Positions 24,721 to 35,023 of a stretch of DNA of 64,000 bases are shown piece after piece (within the stretch, counting starts at the first letter, position 1; every line of letters begins with the position of its first letter). This DNA comes from Thalassovita aquimarina (GTDB lineage Bacteria > Pseudomonadota > Alphaproteobacteria > Rhodobacterales > Rhodobacteraceae). The notes under the pieces are model-generated. The model was not told the DNA's origin. It made no database searches and saw only the letters and a program-made list of their open reading frames with translations. The translations under genes were made by a program, and so were the position numbers. The stretch covers positions 1 through 64,000 of the forward strand of contig NZ_JADMKU010000020.1 of NCBI RefSeq assembly GCF_018219815.1, given 5' to 3'.

Positions 24721-24866
24721 CTGGCTGCCTCACGCTCCTGCAATCGTACAGAGGGATACAGGCCGTCCAGCGGCCTCCTCCTTCGCGGCCAAACTAAAGC
24801 GAAGCGACAGGCGCGTCAACGCGCGGAATTTTGTTTTGCACAGCAGAACGAAGCAATGACGTCAGG
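24721..24866. other. Intergenic region upstream of the hydratase/dehydrogenase fusion
   Basis: These 146 bases hold the presumed promoter of the minus-strand operon. Small dyads are seen: GGCCG-TCCAG-CGGCC (24761-24775) and GCGCGT-CA-ACGCGC (24811-24824), the latter near the 3' end of the adenine deaminase gene upstream. No gene is seen. Confidence 0.4.
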
Positions 24867-26564
24867 TTACGAGATGATCTCGAACCGGTTCACGTCGACC
24901 AGCCCCCGGTCGGTGATCTTGAGGTTCGGGATCACCGGCAAGGCAAGAAAGGCCAGTTGCAGGAAGGGTTCTTCCAGCGTGACGCCAAGCAAACGTGCCG
25001 CTGCACGCAGATGTTCGAGCTTTTCCTTTACCGCCTCGAACGGGTCAAGGCTCATCAGCCCGGCCACCGGCAGGGCCAGTTCGGCCAGCACCTTACCATC
25101 CCGCGCCACCACGAAACCGCCCTCGATTTCCCCCAACCGGTTGGCGGCCAGCGCCATGTCATCGTAATCGGCCCCCACCACCGCGATATTGTGGTGGTCG
25201 TGACAGACGGTCGAGGCGATGGCGCCATGCCGCAGCCCAAAGCCGCGCACGAAACCGGTGGCCATGTTGCCGTTCTTGCCGTGCCGTTCGATCACCGCGA
25301 TCTTGATCAGGTCGCGACCCGGATCGGGGCGCTTGTCGCCGTCTTCGATCGGGATCACCTCGTGCAAATGCTCGGTAATGATCTTGCCTTCGATTATGCC
25401 GATCACGTCGGTGTCTTCGCGGTTGCCCGCAGTGCGGAAATGCTGCGCAGTCACCGTCGGCGCGTTGACCGAATGGCGCCCCACCGGCGGGATCGTGTCG
25501 CGCGCGGCGAAGGCTTCGTCTGTCACCTCGACACCGCCACAGAGGACCCTTTGCACATCACAGTCTTCAAGGCTGGTCAACGCCACGATATCGGCGCGCT
25601 TGCCCGGGGCGATGAGCCCGCGATCCTTCAGCCCGAAGGCTTCGGCCGCCGACAGACTGGCGGCGCGATAGGCGGCCAGCACCGGCGCGCCCAGCCCGAT
25701 CAGGCTGCGGATCATGTAATCGAGATGGCCGTATTCGGCGATGTCGAGCGGATTGCGGTCGTCGGTGCACAGGCACAGGTAAGGCGCGGTGCGGTCGGTC
25801 AGCGCCGGCGCCAGCGCATGCATGTCCTTGGACACCGACCCTTCGCGGATCAGCACCCGCATCCCCTTGCGCAGCTTTTCCAGCGCCTCCTCGGCCGTGG
25901 TCGCTTCGTGTTCGGTGCGGATACCGGCGGCGATATAGCCGTTCAGGTCCTTGCCCGACAGCAGCGGGCAATGGCCGTCGATGTGTTTGCCGCGGAACAG
26001 GTTGAGCTTTTCCATCACGCCCGGGTCCTTGTAGAGCACCCCGGGGAAATTCATGAACTCGGCCAGCCCAATGCCTGTCAGATGGTCCATCAAGGGGACC
26101 AGATCGGCGGCTTCGATCCTTGCACCGGCGGTTTCCATTTCGGTCGAGGGCACGCAGGAGGACAGTTGCACCCGAATGCTCATCAGCGTGTGCAGCGCGG
26201 CCTGCTGGAAATATCGGATGCCGTCGGGGCCGATCACATTGGCAATCTCGTGCGGATCGCAGATCGCGGTGGTGACCCCGCGCGGCAGCACGCAGCGGTC
26301 AAATTCGAACGGCGTGACCAGCGAGCTTTCGATATGCAGATGGGTATCGATGAATCCGGGCACCAGAATCTGGCCCGACACGTCGATCACGCGCTTGCCC
26401 TCGTAGGCCGCGCAGGTGCCGACGATGGTATCGCCGCAGATCGCCACGTCGCCGTCGAGCAATTCGCCGGTGACGAGATCGAGCACCTTGCCTCCGCGCA
26501 GCACGATATCGGCGGGCTCCACCCCGCGCCCCTGATCGATCAGCTGGTCCAGTTCCGCCATCAT
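24867..26564 (-). CDS. ade: Adenine deaminase
   Basis: This 565-residue amidohydrolase deaminates adenine to hypoxanthine in purine salvage, using a metal centre. [18 protein letters not shown] holds the HxH metal ligands and the typical Ade signature. [15 protein letters not shown] and the later [11 protein letters not shown] fit the same family. The start is one of two adjacent ATGs (26564/26561) after AGGAGAG; an upstream in-frame GTG at 26600 lacks support. It is followed 62 bases upstream by tex on the same strand. Confidence 0.92.
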   Translation of the reverse strand: MMAELDQLIDQGRGVEPADIVLRGGKVLDLVTGELLDGDVAICGDTIVGTCAAYEGKRVIDVSGQILVPGFIDTHLHIESSLVTPFEFDRCVLPRGVTTAICDPHEIANVIGPDGIRYFQQAALHTLMSIRVQLSSCVPSTEMETAGARIEAADLVPLMDHLTGIGLAEFMNFPGVLYKDPGVMEKLNLFRGKHIDGHCPLLSGKDLNGYIAAGIRTEHEATTAEEALEKLRKGMRVLIREGSVSKDMHALAPALTDRTAPYLCLCTDDRNPLDIAEYGHLDYMIRSLIGLGAPVLAAYRAASLSAAEAFGLKDRGLIAPGKRADIVALTSLEDCDVQRVLCGGVEVTDEAFAARDTIPPVGRHSVNAPTVTAQHFRTAGNREDTDVIGIIEGKIITEHLHEVIPIEDGDKRPDPGRDLIKIAVIERHGKNGNMATGFVRGFGLRHGAIASTVCHDHHNIAVVGADYDDMALAANRLGEIEGGFVVARDGKVLAELALPVAGLMSLDPFEAVKEKLEHLRAAARLLGVTLEEPFLQLAFLALPVIPNLKITDRGLVDVNRFEIIS

Positions 26565-26626
26565 GCTCTCCTGTCTCCGGTTGCGCGCCGAGGATGCCAC
26601 GGAACCGGAGGGGAGGCGAGGCGCGA

Positions 26627-28951
26627 TCAGCGTTTTTTCAAGGCATCCGCCAGCGCCGCGCCAAGCGCCCCGTTCGCCGCGCTGTCCGTCTTGCGCTGCG
26701 GCGGCTTGGCCGAAGATTTGCCAGAGGGCTTGCCGGAGAACTTATCGCGCCCACGCCCGTCACCGCCGCGCGCCGGGCCGGGTTTGCCGCCATCCTTGCG
26801 CATCGACAGACCGATCCGGTTGCGCGGCACATCGACCTCGGTCACCCGGACCTTGACGATATCGCCCGCCTTGACCACCTCATGCGGGTCCTTGACGAAA
26901 CGGTCGGCCAGCTGGCTGACATGGACCAGCCCGTCCTGATGCACACCGATATCGACGAAGGCGCCGAAGGCGGCGACGTTGGTGACGGTGCCTTCCAGCG
27001 ACATGCCAGGTTTCAGGTCCTTGATGTCCTCGACCCCCTCGGCGAAGCTCGCCGTCTTGAAGCTGGGGCGCGGGTCGCGGCCGGGCTTGGCCAGTTCCGA
27101 CAGGATGTCGCGCACGGTGGGCAGGCCGAAAGTGTCGTCGGTGAAATCCTGCGCGTCGAGGCCCTGCAGGCACTTTTCATCGCCCATCAGGCTGCGCAGA
27201 TCGCGGCCGCAGGCGGCGACGATGCGGCGCGCCACGCCATAGGCTTCGGGGTGCACGGCGGAGGCGTCGAGCGGTTCTTCACCATCGTTGATCCGCAGGA
27301 ACCCGGCACATTGCTCGAACGCGCGCGGGCCCAGCCGCGCCACATCAAGCAGCTGCTTCCTTGTCCTGAACGCGCCATTGGCGTTGCGATGGGCGACGAT
27401 GGCTTCGGCCAGCGATTCACCCAGCCCCGACACCCGCGCCAAGAGCGGCGCCGAGGCCATGTTCAGGTCGACCCCCACTGCGTTCACCGCATCCTCGACC
27501 ACCGCTTCCAGCGCGCGGCCCAGTTGATACTGATCGACATCGTGCTGGTACTGGCCGACGCCAATGGATTTGGGTTCGATCTTCACCAGCTCGGCCAGCG
27601 GGTCCTGCAGGCGCCGCGCGATCGACACCGCGCCGCGCAAGCTGACATCGAGATCGGGGAATTCCCGCGCCGCCAGTTCGGACGCGGAATAGACCGAGGC
27701 GCCGGCTTCACTGACAACCACCTTGGTGGGTTTCGCCCCGGGAAGGTCGCGCAGCAGGTCGGCGACCATCTTTTCGGTTTCGCGGCTGGCGGTGCCGTTG
27801 CCGATGGCGATCAGCGCGGCATCGTGCTTGCGGATCAGCGCGGCCAGCGTTGCCTGCGCCCCACGCAGATCGTTCTTCGGCTGGAACGGATAGATCGTGT
27901 CGGTATCCAGCAGCTTGCCGGTGGCATTGACCACCGCCACCTTCACCCCGGTGCGGATACCGGGATCAAGCCCGATGGTCGCCTTCGCCCCGGCCGGCGC
28001 GGCCAGCAGCAGGTCCTTCAAATTACGGGCAAACACCTTGATCGCCTCGTCCTGCGCCCGCTTGCGCAGATCGCCCATCAGGTCGAGCATCATGGTCAGG
28101 CTCAGCTTCACCCGCCAGGTCCAGCCGGCGGTCTTGCGCAGCCACTGATCGCCGGGGCCGTCACCCGACACCTGCAACACCGCCGCCACCATCGCCTCGG
28201 CCCGCGCGGCGCCGGTTTCGGGGTCGGGCGCGACATCGACGCTCAACACGCCCTCGTTGCTGGCCCGCATCATCGCCAGCGCCCGGTGGCTGGGCACGTC
28301 GGCCCATTTTTCGCGATGATCGAAATAGTCGGAAAACTTCGCGCCCTTCTGTTCCTGCCCCTCGATCACCCGGGCGCTGATCACCGCCTCCTTATGCATG
28401 AAATCGCGCAACCGGCCGATCAGGTCGGCGTTTTCGCTCAGGGTTTCCGCGATTATGTCGCGTGCGCCGTTGAGCGCATCTTTGACGCTTGGCACCGCTT
28501 CGGTGACATAGGACTGCGCCAACGCCTCGGGATCGGCGCTCCGATCCGACAGGATCGCGTCGACCAGCGGACCAAGCCCGTTTTCCCGCGCGATCATCGC
28601 ACGGGTCCGGCGCTTGGGCTTGTAGGGCAGGTAAAGGTCTTCAAGCTGCGCCTTGGTTTCGGCCCCCGCGATTGCCCGCGCCAAGTCGTCGGTCAGCTTG
28701 TCCTGTCCCTTGATCGATTCGACGATCGCGGTGCGCCGCGCCTCCAGTTCGCGCAGATAGGTCAGCCGGTCGGACAAGAGGCGCAACTGCGTATCGTCCA
28801 GCCCGCCGGTCACTTCCTTGCGGTAGCGCGCCACGAAGGGCACCGTCGCGCCTTCGTCCAGCAATTGCACTGCGGCCCCCACCTGCTCGGGGCGGGCGCC
28901 GATATCGGTGGCGATGGTGCGATGGATGCGAAGCGAAACGTCTTGGGCCAT
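26627..28951 (-). CDS. tex: RNA-binding transcriptional accessory protein Tex
   Basis: This 774-residue protein matches Tex throughout. It has the N-terminal HTH-like segment, the YqgF-like nuclease-fold core ([16 protein letters not shown]), the helix-hairpin-helix region ([20 protein letters not shown]) and a C-terminal S1 RNA-binding domain ([21 protein letters not shown]). A basic glycine-rich tail follows. The ATG at 28951 was chosen because the sequence upstream of it loses similarity to the family start. It binds nucleic acid and influences transcription or RNA turnover in the cytosol. Confidence 0.92.
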   Translation of the reverse strand: MAQDVSLRIHRTIATDIGARPEQVGAAVQLLDEGATVPFVARYRKEVTGGLDDTQLRLLSDRLTYLRELEARRTAIVESIKGQDKLTDDLARAIAGAETKAQLEDLYLPYKPKRRTRAMIARENGLGPLVDAILSDRSADPEALAQSYVTEAVPSVKDALNGARDIIAETLSENADLIGRLRDFMHKEAVISARVIEGQEQKGAKFSDYFDHREKWADVPSHRALAMMRASNEGVLSVDVAPDPETGAARAEAMVAAVLQVSGDGPGDQWLRKTAGWTWRVKLSLTMMLDLMGDLRKRAQDEAIKVFARNLKDLLLAAPAGAKATIGLDPGIRTGVKVAVVNATGKLLDTDTIYPFQPKNDLRGAQATLAALIRKHDAALIAIGNGTASRETEKMVADLLRDLPGAKPTKVVVSEAGASVYSASELAAREFPDLDVSLRGAVSIARRLQDPLAELVKIEPKSIGVGQYQHDVDQYQLGRALEAVVEDAVNAVGVDLNMASAPLLARVSGLGESLAEAIVAHRNANGAFRTRKQLLDVARLGPRAFEQCAGFLRINDGEEPLDASAVHPEAYGVARRIVAACGRDLRSLMGDEKCLQGLDAQDFTDDTFGLPTVRDILSELAKPGRDPRPSFKTASFAEGVEDIKDLKPGMSLEGTVTNVAAFGAFVDIGVHQDGLVHVSQLADRFVKDPHEVVKAGDIVKVRVTEVDVPRNRIGLSMRKDGGKPGPARGGDGRGRDKFSGKPSGKSSAKPPQRKTDSAANGALGAALADALKKR

Positions 28952-29040
28952 GAGGATCCGGTGTCTAAAGATCAGGGAGCGCCACAATAATCCCCCCGCC
29001 TGCCCGCGCAAGGGCGAAAAAAACCGCCCCGTCCCCGTCG

Positions 29041-29136
29041 GCTTTTCCTGGCCAAAATACCCCGAAGCGCGAGGCAGAGCCTCGCAATCGCGCGTCAGCG
29101 CTCATCCTGCGCGCCTGGGACGGGCGCACAATCCGG
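29041..29136. repeat. Mosaic intergenic repeat copy 2 (boxes A and B)
   Basis: Box A, 29041-29064, is the inverse of the copy at 20201 (GCTTTTCCTGGCCAAAATAC then CCCG). Box B, 29108-29136, begins TGCGCGCC and ends GCGCACAATCCGG; it can fold as a short hairpin and matches 20322-20351 in the same orientation. The spacing between boxes differs between copies. Confidence 0.55.
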
Positions 29137-29150
29137 CAAGACCCGGACAG

Positions 29151-29177
29151 AAAAAACCGGGCGTCGAAACGCCCGGT
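29151..29177 (-). terminator. Rho-independent terminator of glnK-amtB
   Basis: On the minus strand ACCGGGCG and CGCCCGGT form an 8-bp stem around TTTCGA, followed by a T-run (AAAAAA at 29151-29156 on the plus strand). It lies 34 bases past the amtB stop. Confidence 0.85.
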
Positions 29178-29210
29178 CCAGGTGATAAAAGACTGAATAG
29201 GAAGGAAATA

Positions 29211-30554
<1,344 letters not shown>

Positions 30555-30577
30555 TTCCTTAATCCCCTATCCGCGAC

Positions 30578-30916
30578 TTACAGCGCGTCTTCGTTGGTTT
30601 CGCCGGTACGGACCCGCACGGCCTGCGCCACGTCCAACACGAAAATCTTGCCGTCTCCGATCTTGCCGGTGCGCGCGGTGCTGGTGATGGTTTCGATCAC
30701 CTGGTCGGCCATTGAGGCGCTCACGACGATTTCCAGTTTGACCTTGGGCACGAAATTCACCGCGTATTCGGCACCGCGATAGATTTCCGTGTGACCCGAC
30801 TGAGAGCCGAAACCCTTGATTTCGGTCACCATCATGCCGCGCACGCCGATGTCGGTCAGCGCCTCGCGGACCTCCTCGAGCTTGAACGGCTTGATTGTTG
30901 CAATGATGAGTTTCAC
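30578..30916 (-). CDS. glnK: Nitrogen regulatory protein P-II (GlnK)
   Basis: This 112-residue PII protein has the T-loop GHTEIYRGAEYAV with Tyr51, the uridylylation site, and the C-terminal TGKIGDGKIFVLDVAQAVRVRTGE nucleotide-binding region (B and C loops). It senses 2-oxoglutarate and ATP/ADP and controls AmtB, encoded directly downstream. The pairing with amtB identifies it as GlnK rather than GlnB. No convincing sigma-54 promoter or NtrC site could be read upstream. Confidence 0.94.
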   Translation of the reverse strand: MKLIIATIKPFKLEEVREALTDIGVRGMMVTEIKGFGSQSGHTEIYRGAEYAVNFVPKVKLEIVVSASMADQVIETITSTARTGKIGDGKIFVLDVAQAVRVRTGETNEDAL

Positions 30917-31175
30917 CTTGATCCCCTTGTCACTATGCTGCGGGAACCCCCGCCAGATTGCAGGACCAAGGAAGCCGGGTCCGGGGCGTTGCGTGAAGCG
31001 ACAAGCCCGGCTTCGTGTTGAAACTCAGGCCGTTTTGCATATTTTTTAGTCGATATGACCTGGATGCCTATTATTTAATCATCCACGAAACGATTTCAGG
31101 GCAAACAGAAAGCCTCAACATTCCCGACCACGGCCTGTATCATGCCCAAAACGACGAGCCGAGCAGGACAAGATC
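30917..31175. promoter_or_regulatory. Divergent region glnK / penicillin-binding protein
   Basis: About 260 bases without a gene. Near glnK there is a dyad GAAGCCGGG (30971-30979) / CCCGGCTTC (31006-31014). The centre (31025-31085) is AT-rich (TTTTTTAGTCGATATG and TATTATTTAATC) and probably holds promoters. A sigma-54 -24/-12 pair with correct spacing was not found. Confidence 0.4.
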
Positions 31176-33350
31176 ATGAGCGATTCAGGTCGGAAAAGGC
31201 CGCCCCTTGTGGCTGAACGACGATATCCGGGATCCACCCGGAGCAAGCCGAAATCGACGAAACCCAAGACGGCGAAACCGAAGCCCAAATCGGCCAAGCC
31301 GAAGCGCCGCGCGGCGCTGCGCAAGCCGGCGAAAACCACCGGAAACCCGATTTCGCGGCTCTTCAGGCGGCTTTTCGGCCTGATCTTCCGCGTCATCTGG
31401 GGGTTCAGCTGGCGTATCGGCACGGTGGTGGCGCTGCTCGTGGCGCTGGCGGTGGGTTATATCTACAGCACGCTTCCGGCCGCCGAAACGCTGCTGGACG
31501 GCCGCGCCAAGGGGTCGGTCACGATGACCGACCGCAATGGCGAGGTGTTCGCCTGGCGCGGCGACCAGTTCGGCGGCGTGGTCACCGCCGATTCCGTATC
31601 GCCGCATCTGAAAAACGCGGTCGTCGCGACCGAGGACAAGCGCTTCTATCGCCATTTCGGCATTTCTCCGCGCGGCGTCGCCAGCGCGATCCGGATCAAC
31701 CTGCGCGAAGGCCGCGGCCCGCTGTCGGGTCACGGCGGGTCGACCATCACCCAGCAGACCGCGAAACTTTTGTGCCTTGGCGTGGAATACGACGCCGACG
31801 ATTGGGAGAGCGAAGCCGCATACGAAGCGGACTGCCGCCAGGGATCGCTGTGGCGCAAGGTCAAGGAAGCGATTTTCGCCCTGGCGATGGAAACCAAGTA
31901 CAGCAAGGACGAAATCCTCTCGATCTACCTCAACCGCGCCTATATGGGCGGCGGCGCCTATGGCGCCGAGGCCGCGTCGCAGCGCTTCTTCGGCAAACCC
32001 GCCGCTGCCGTGACCCCGGCCGAGGGCGCGATGCTGGCGGGGCTTTTGACCGCGCCGACCTCGCTGGCGCCGACCAACAACCTGGAACGTTCTCAGAACC
32101 GCGCCGCCGTGGTGATCGGGCTGATGCGCGACCAGGGCTACCTGTCGGCCTCCGCCGCGCAGGACGCGCTGAATCACCCCGCCGAACTGTCCTCGGCCGC
32201 CAAAGCGCGGGCGGGCGGCTATTTCGCCGATTGGGTGATGTCCTCGGGGCCGGAATATTTCACCCGCAACACCCGGTCCGACGTGGTGATCCGCACCACG
32301 CTGGACCAGCGCATCCAGAAAGCCGCCGAAGACGCGATGACCTACATCTTCTCCGAGAAGGTGAAGGAAGGATCCAAGGCGCAGGCGGCAATCGTGGTGA
32401 TGTCGGCCGACGGCGCGGTGCGCGGCATGGTGGGCGGGCGCGAAACCAAGGTCGCGGGCGTGTTCAACCGCGCCACCACCGCGAAACGGCAATCCGGTTC
32501 CGCCTTCAAACCCTTCGTCTATGCCACCGCGCTGGAACTGGGCTGGTCGTCGAACGACACGGTGATGGACGAACCGCTGACCATCGACATTCCCGGATCG
32601 GGCCCGTGGTCGCCGCAGAACTACGACAGGAAGTTCCATGGCGAGGTGACCCTGACCGAAGCGTTGCGCAGTTCGCTCAACATCCCGGCGGTCAAGGTGG
32701 CGCGCGCCGCGGGGCTGGACAATGTGCGGCGGGTGGCCGAGGGCTTCGGCATCCGTTCCGACCTGGCGCAGGGGCCCGCCCTGGCGCTTGGCGCGTCGGA
32801 AACAACGCTGCTCGAAATGACCGGCGCTTATGCCGGGATCCTCAACGGCGGCAGTTCGGTGGTGCCTTACGGATTGGTCGAATTGCGGATGCAGCATGAC
32901 GAGGATCCGCTGATGACCGCGACCGGCGGAATCCGCGAACGGGTAATCAGCGAAGACGCAGCCCGCGAACTGACATGGATGATGTATAACGTGGCGACCC
33001 GCGGGTCGGGACGTCGCGCCAACCTGCCGGACCGCGAAGTCGCCGGTAAGACCGGCACCTCCTCCTCTGCGAAAGATGCCTGGTTCATCGGCTTCACCGC
33101 CGATTACGTTGCCGGTGTGTGGATGGGGTACGACGACAACACCCCGCTGACCGGCGTCACCGGATCGGGGCTGCCCGCCGAGATCTGGCATGAAACCATG
33201 AGACGCGTGCACGAGGGCATCGACCCGAAACCCCTGCCGATGCTGCGCGACGGCGCGCCCGCCAGGAATGGCGGCACCACGGACGGCGGCGGCACCCGCA
33301 ACGGGATCAATCAACTGCTGCGCGATCTGTTGGGGCCGCGAAACCGCTAG
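31176..33350 (+). CDS. Class A penicillin-binding protein 1A family (transglycosylase/transpeptidase)
   Basis: This 724-residue bifunctional peptidoglycan synthase has a very basic cytoplasmic tail rich in KPK repeats (residues 23-52) and one transmembrane helix at about 80-99. Its GT51 domain has catalytic Glu153 in ATEDKRFYRHFG. The transpeptidase domain has Ser442 (SAFK), the SLN motif at 500-502 and KTGT at 625-628. It polymerises and cross-links glycan strands in the periplasm. It is shorter than E. coli PBP1a because the extra OB domain is small or absent. A terminator follows at 33378. Confidence 0.91.
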   Translation: MSDSGRKRPPLVAERRYPGSTRSKPKSTKPKTAKPKPKSAKPKRRAALRKPAKTTGNPISRLFRRLFGLIFRVIWGFSWRIGTVVALLVALAVGYIYSTLPAAETLLDGRAKGSVTMTDRNGEVFAWRGDQFGGVVTADSVSPHLKNAVVATEDKRFYRHFGISPRGVASAIRINLREGRGPLSGHGGSTITQQTAKLLCLGVEYDADDWESEAAYEADCRQGSLWRKVKEAIFALAMETKYSKDEILSIYLNRAYMGGGAYGAEAASQRFFGKPAAAVTPAEGAMLAGLLTAPTSLAPTNNLERSQNRAAVVIGLMRDQGYLSASAAQDALNHPAELSSAAKARAGGYFADWVMSSGPEYFTRNTRSDVVIRTTLDQRIQKAAEDAMTYIFSEKVKEGSKAQAAIVVMSADGAVRGMVGGRETKVAGVFNRATTAKRQSGSAFKPFVYATALELGWSSNDTVMDEPLTIDIPGSGPWSPQNYDRKFHGEVTLTEALRSSLNIPAVKVARAAGLDNVRRVAEGFGIRSDLAQGPALALGASETTLLEMTGAYAGILNGGSSVVPYGLVELRMQHDEDPLMTATGGIRERVISEDAARELTWMMYNVATRGSGRRANLPDREVAGKTGTSSSAKDAWFIGFTADYVAGVWMGYDDNTPLTGVTGSGLPAEIWHETMRRVHEGIDPKPLPMLRDGAPARNGGTTDGGGTRNGINQLLRDLLGPRNR

Positions 33351-33377
33351 GCCCGGCAAATATCACAGGTCATTAAA

Positions 33378-33400
33378 AAGGGGGGCGAAAGCCCCCCCTT
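33378..33400. terminator. Bidirectional terminator between PBP gene and mlaC
   Basis: AAGGGGGGC pairs with GCCCCCCCTT (one extra C) around GAAA. It sits between the convergent ends of the PBP gene (33350) and the mlaC-like gene (33421), with A/T runs on both sides. Confidence 0.75.
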
Positions 33401-33420
33401 GTCGCATCCTATGGTCCGGA

Positions 33421-34026
33421 TCAGCTGAGCTTGCGCAGATCCGCGATCACAGCGTTGAGATCGCCCCGGCGCTGATCCAGCATCGCGCCGATTTCGGTGC
33501 GTTCGGTCAGCAGCATGTTGATGCCCTCGATGAACAGATTGAAGAACCGCGCCGACCCGCTTCTGTCCGACACCAGGAACACCACCTCGAACGGTTTTTC
33601 GCCGCGCAGATGGGCTGTGGTTTTCACCTCGATGAAGCTTTTGATCGCCCGCGCCGAATTCACCACGATCTTGCCGCCAATGAATTCACGGAACCGCTTG
33701 CCGTATTTGACAGAGATATAGCGCTGGAAAACTTTGGTGAATTCGTGCATTTGCGCCGCGCTGGCGCTGCGGGCATCGACGCCAAGCGCATAGCGCGCGA
33801 TGGTAGGCACATCGGCGTAACGGGCGAAGATCCTTTCGAATTCCTTGTACATCGCGGATTCCGATTTGCCTGAATCGATCACCGCGTTGATGTCGGCGAC
33901 CAGTTTGTCGACCAGCGACTTGGCGCTTGACGCGCTGAGCGCGAAGGCGGGCATCGGCACCGCGGCAGCCAGCGCAACCGCGCTGATCTGCGACAGGAAA
34001 GACCGGCGAGACGGATTATTCAGCAT
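33421..34026 (-). CDS. mlaC: MlaC/Ttg2D-family phospholipid-binding protein
   Basis: This 201-residue secreted protein begins with a basic, twin-arginine-like leader (NPSRRSFLSQISAVALAAAVPMPAFA), then the MlaC fold: YADVPTIARYALGV, FQRYISVKYGKRFREF and a C-terminal INMLLTERTEIGAMLDQRRGDL. It shuttles phospholipids across the periplasm for outer-membrane lipid asymmetry. The ATG at 34026 follows GAGGACC and lies 11 bases inside the end of mlaA, so the two are coupled. The transporter genes mlaFED are not in this window. SRRSFL is compatible with Tat export, but this is not certain. Confidence 0.86.
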   Translation of the reverse strand: MLNNPSRRSFLSQISAVALAAAVPMPAFALSASSAKSLVDKLVADINAVIDSGKSESAMYKEFERIFARYADVPTIARYALGVDARSASAAQMHEFTKVFQRYISVKYGKRFREFIGGKIVVNSARAIKSFIEVKTTAHLRGEKPFEVVFLVSDRSGSARFFNLFIEGINMLLTERTEIGAMLDQRRGDLNAVIADLRKLS

Positions 34027-34837
34027 AAGGGTCCTCGTACGGATCAAAATACGGATCTGAATAGGGATCGGAATAAGGGTCCGAATACGGATCCACATAG
34101 GTATCCGATCCGCCGCCGCCAAGTTCGAAGCGGCGATTTTGTGTATAAAGCAGCCGCCCCTGCGCATAACTGTCGGCGCTTTCATACAGGATTGAATCCA
34201 CCGTATCGGCATACCGGCCGCGATCGCCGACCTTGGACACGACCCGCGCCGCGGTACCGTAATACTTCTCGGGACTGGGAATGACGTAGGACAAAGGATC
34301 GGTGAACAGGTCGACAAACTTGCCCACCGCATCGCGTTCGTTCGAAGGCCCCAGCAACGGCAATTCGACATAGGCGCCTTCGGACGCGCCCCAGACATGC
34401 AGGGTTTCGCCGAAATCGGTATCGTCCTTGTTCACGCCGAAATCGGCCGCCACGTCGAACATCCCGCCAAAGCCCAGCGTCGTGTTGACGACGAAACGGT
34501 ACAGGTTGATGCCGAATCCTTTCGGATCGCCCTGCAGCAAATGATTCACCGCCATGCTCGGTTCGGACAGGTTGTCGGCGAAATTGGCGACCCCGTCCTG
34601 GATATCGTCGGGCACCACGCTGGCATACCCTTTGCCGGCCGGCCGCAATACTGCGCGGTCCATGGCACGGTTGAACGCGTGGGTTTCGCGGTTGGCATCT
34701 TCATACGGATCGAAGACCCCGCCAGACTTCAATGCGGCGGGATCCACCGGCGTGCACCCCGCCAGAGCCAGCCCAAGACAAAGCAGGACAGACTTTACCC
34801 CGGCGGGTCGCTTGTGTTTTCTGCTGTTAACCGTCAA
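34016..34837 (-). CDS. mlaA: MlaA/VacJ-family outer-membrane lipoprotein with C-terminal DPY repeats
   Basis: This 273-residue lipoprotein has the lipobox LALAGC (Cys28) followed by TPVDP. The MlaA core has DPYEDANRETHAFNRAMD, VANFADNLSEPSMAVNHLLQGD and the LPLLGPSNERDAVGKFVD loop. MlaA removes misplaced phospholipids from the outer leaflet. The C-terminus is unusual: six consecutive DPY units (VDPY, SDPY three times, FDPY, EDPY) occupy the last 26 residues, encoded by a 12-bp tandem repeat at 34025-34096. The start is at 34837; the upstream region is shared with the type I secretion operon. Confidence 0.88.
   Translation of the reverse strand: MTVNSRKHKRPAGVKSVLLCLGLALAGCTPVDPAALKSGGVFDPYEDANRETHAFNRAMDRAVLRPAGKGYASVVPDDIQDGVANFADNLSEPSMAVNHLLQGDPKGFGINLYRFVVNTTLGFGGMFDVAADFGVNKDDTDFGETLHVWGASEGAYVELPLLGPSNERDAVGKFVDLFTDPLSYVIPSPEKYYGTAARVVSKVGDRGRYADTVDSILYESADSYAQGRLLYTQNRRFELGGGGSDTYVDPYSDPYSDPYSDPYFDPYEDPYAE
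34025..34096 (-). repeat. 12-bp tandem repeat encoding DPY units
   Basis: Six 12-base units encode xDPY at the end of mlaA. The units keep GATCCGTAT-like cores but differ at synonymous positions and at the first codon (Val, Ser, Ser, Ser, Phe, Glu). The repeat extends to within three residues of the stop and overlaps the mlaC ribosome-binding site. Confidence 0.8.
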
Positions 34838-35023
34838 TTGTTCAACCGAATTCTGATTATTGAACGTGTATGTAATTCATGAATGTTCCGATCTCAGCCC
34901 GCCGGGAAGCGGTTAACACTTCTCTGTGGCAGATAAGAGACATAGGAATCTCTTTCGCGCTTTATATAGCAGCGGGTCTCCTCCGACTATGCTGCTGACC
35001 ATAAGATTTGTAAAAAGGTCGGT
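34838..35023. promoter_or_regulatory. Divergent promoter region mlaA / type I secretion genes
   Basis: These 186 AT-richer bases contain the palindrome ATTCATGAAT (34875-34884) and the inverted repeat AAGAGA-N8-TCTCTT (34935-34954). An AGCAGC..GCTGCT hairpin (34969-34996) lies close to the secretion gene start. One of these is probably an operator or leader structure. No strong Shine-Dalgarno precedes the ATG at 35024 (AAAAGGTCGGT). Confidence 0.4.

Larger units (their letters stand above)
28952..29210. other. Intergenic region tex / amtB with repeat boxes and terminator
   Basis: About 260 bases with no gene contain repeat box A (29041-29064, inverted), box B (29108-29136) and the amtB terminator (29151-29177). 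A GCGCGAGG..CCTCGC type hairpin lies at about 29068-29085. Confidence 0.5.

Noticed and set aside
30930-30975. Sigma-54 promoter for glnK on the minus strand (TGGCGGGGGTTCCCGC)
   Set aside because: The distance between the GG and GC elements is one base too long, and a one-base spacing error is normally not tolerated.
34025-34096. CRISPR-like or VNTR array
   Set aside because: The 12-bp units are in frame, have no spacers and continue the mlaA coding sequence; they are a protein-coding tandem repeat.
34027-34398. N-terminal extension of MlaC through the DPY repeat
   Set aside because: The extension is the mlaA gene read in another frame (Ile/Arg repeats from the 12-bp units). The signal peptide and ribosome-binding site fix the start at 34026.
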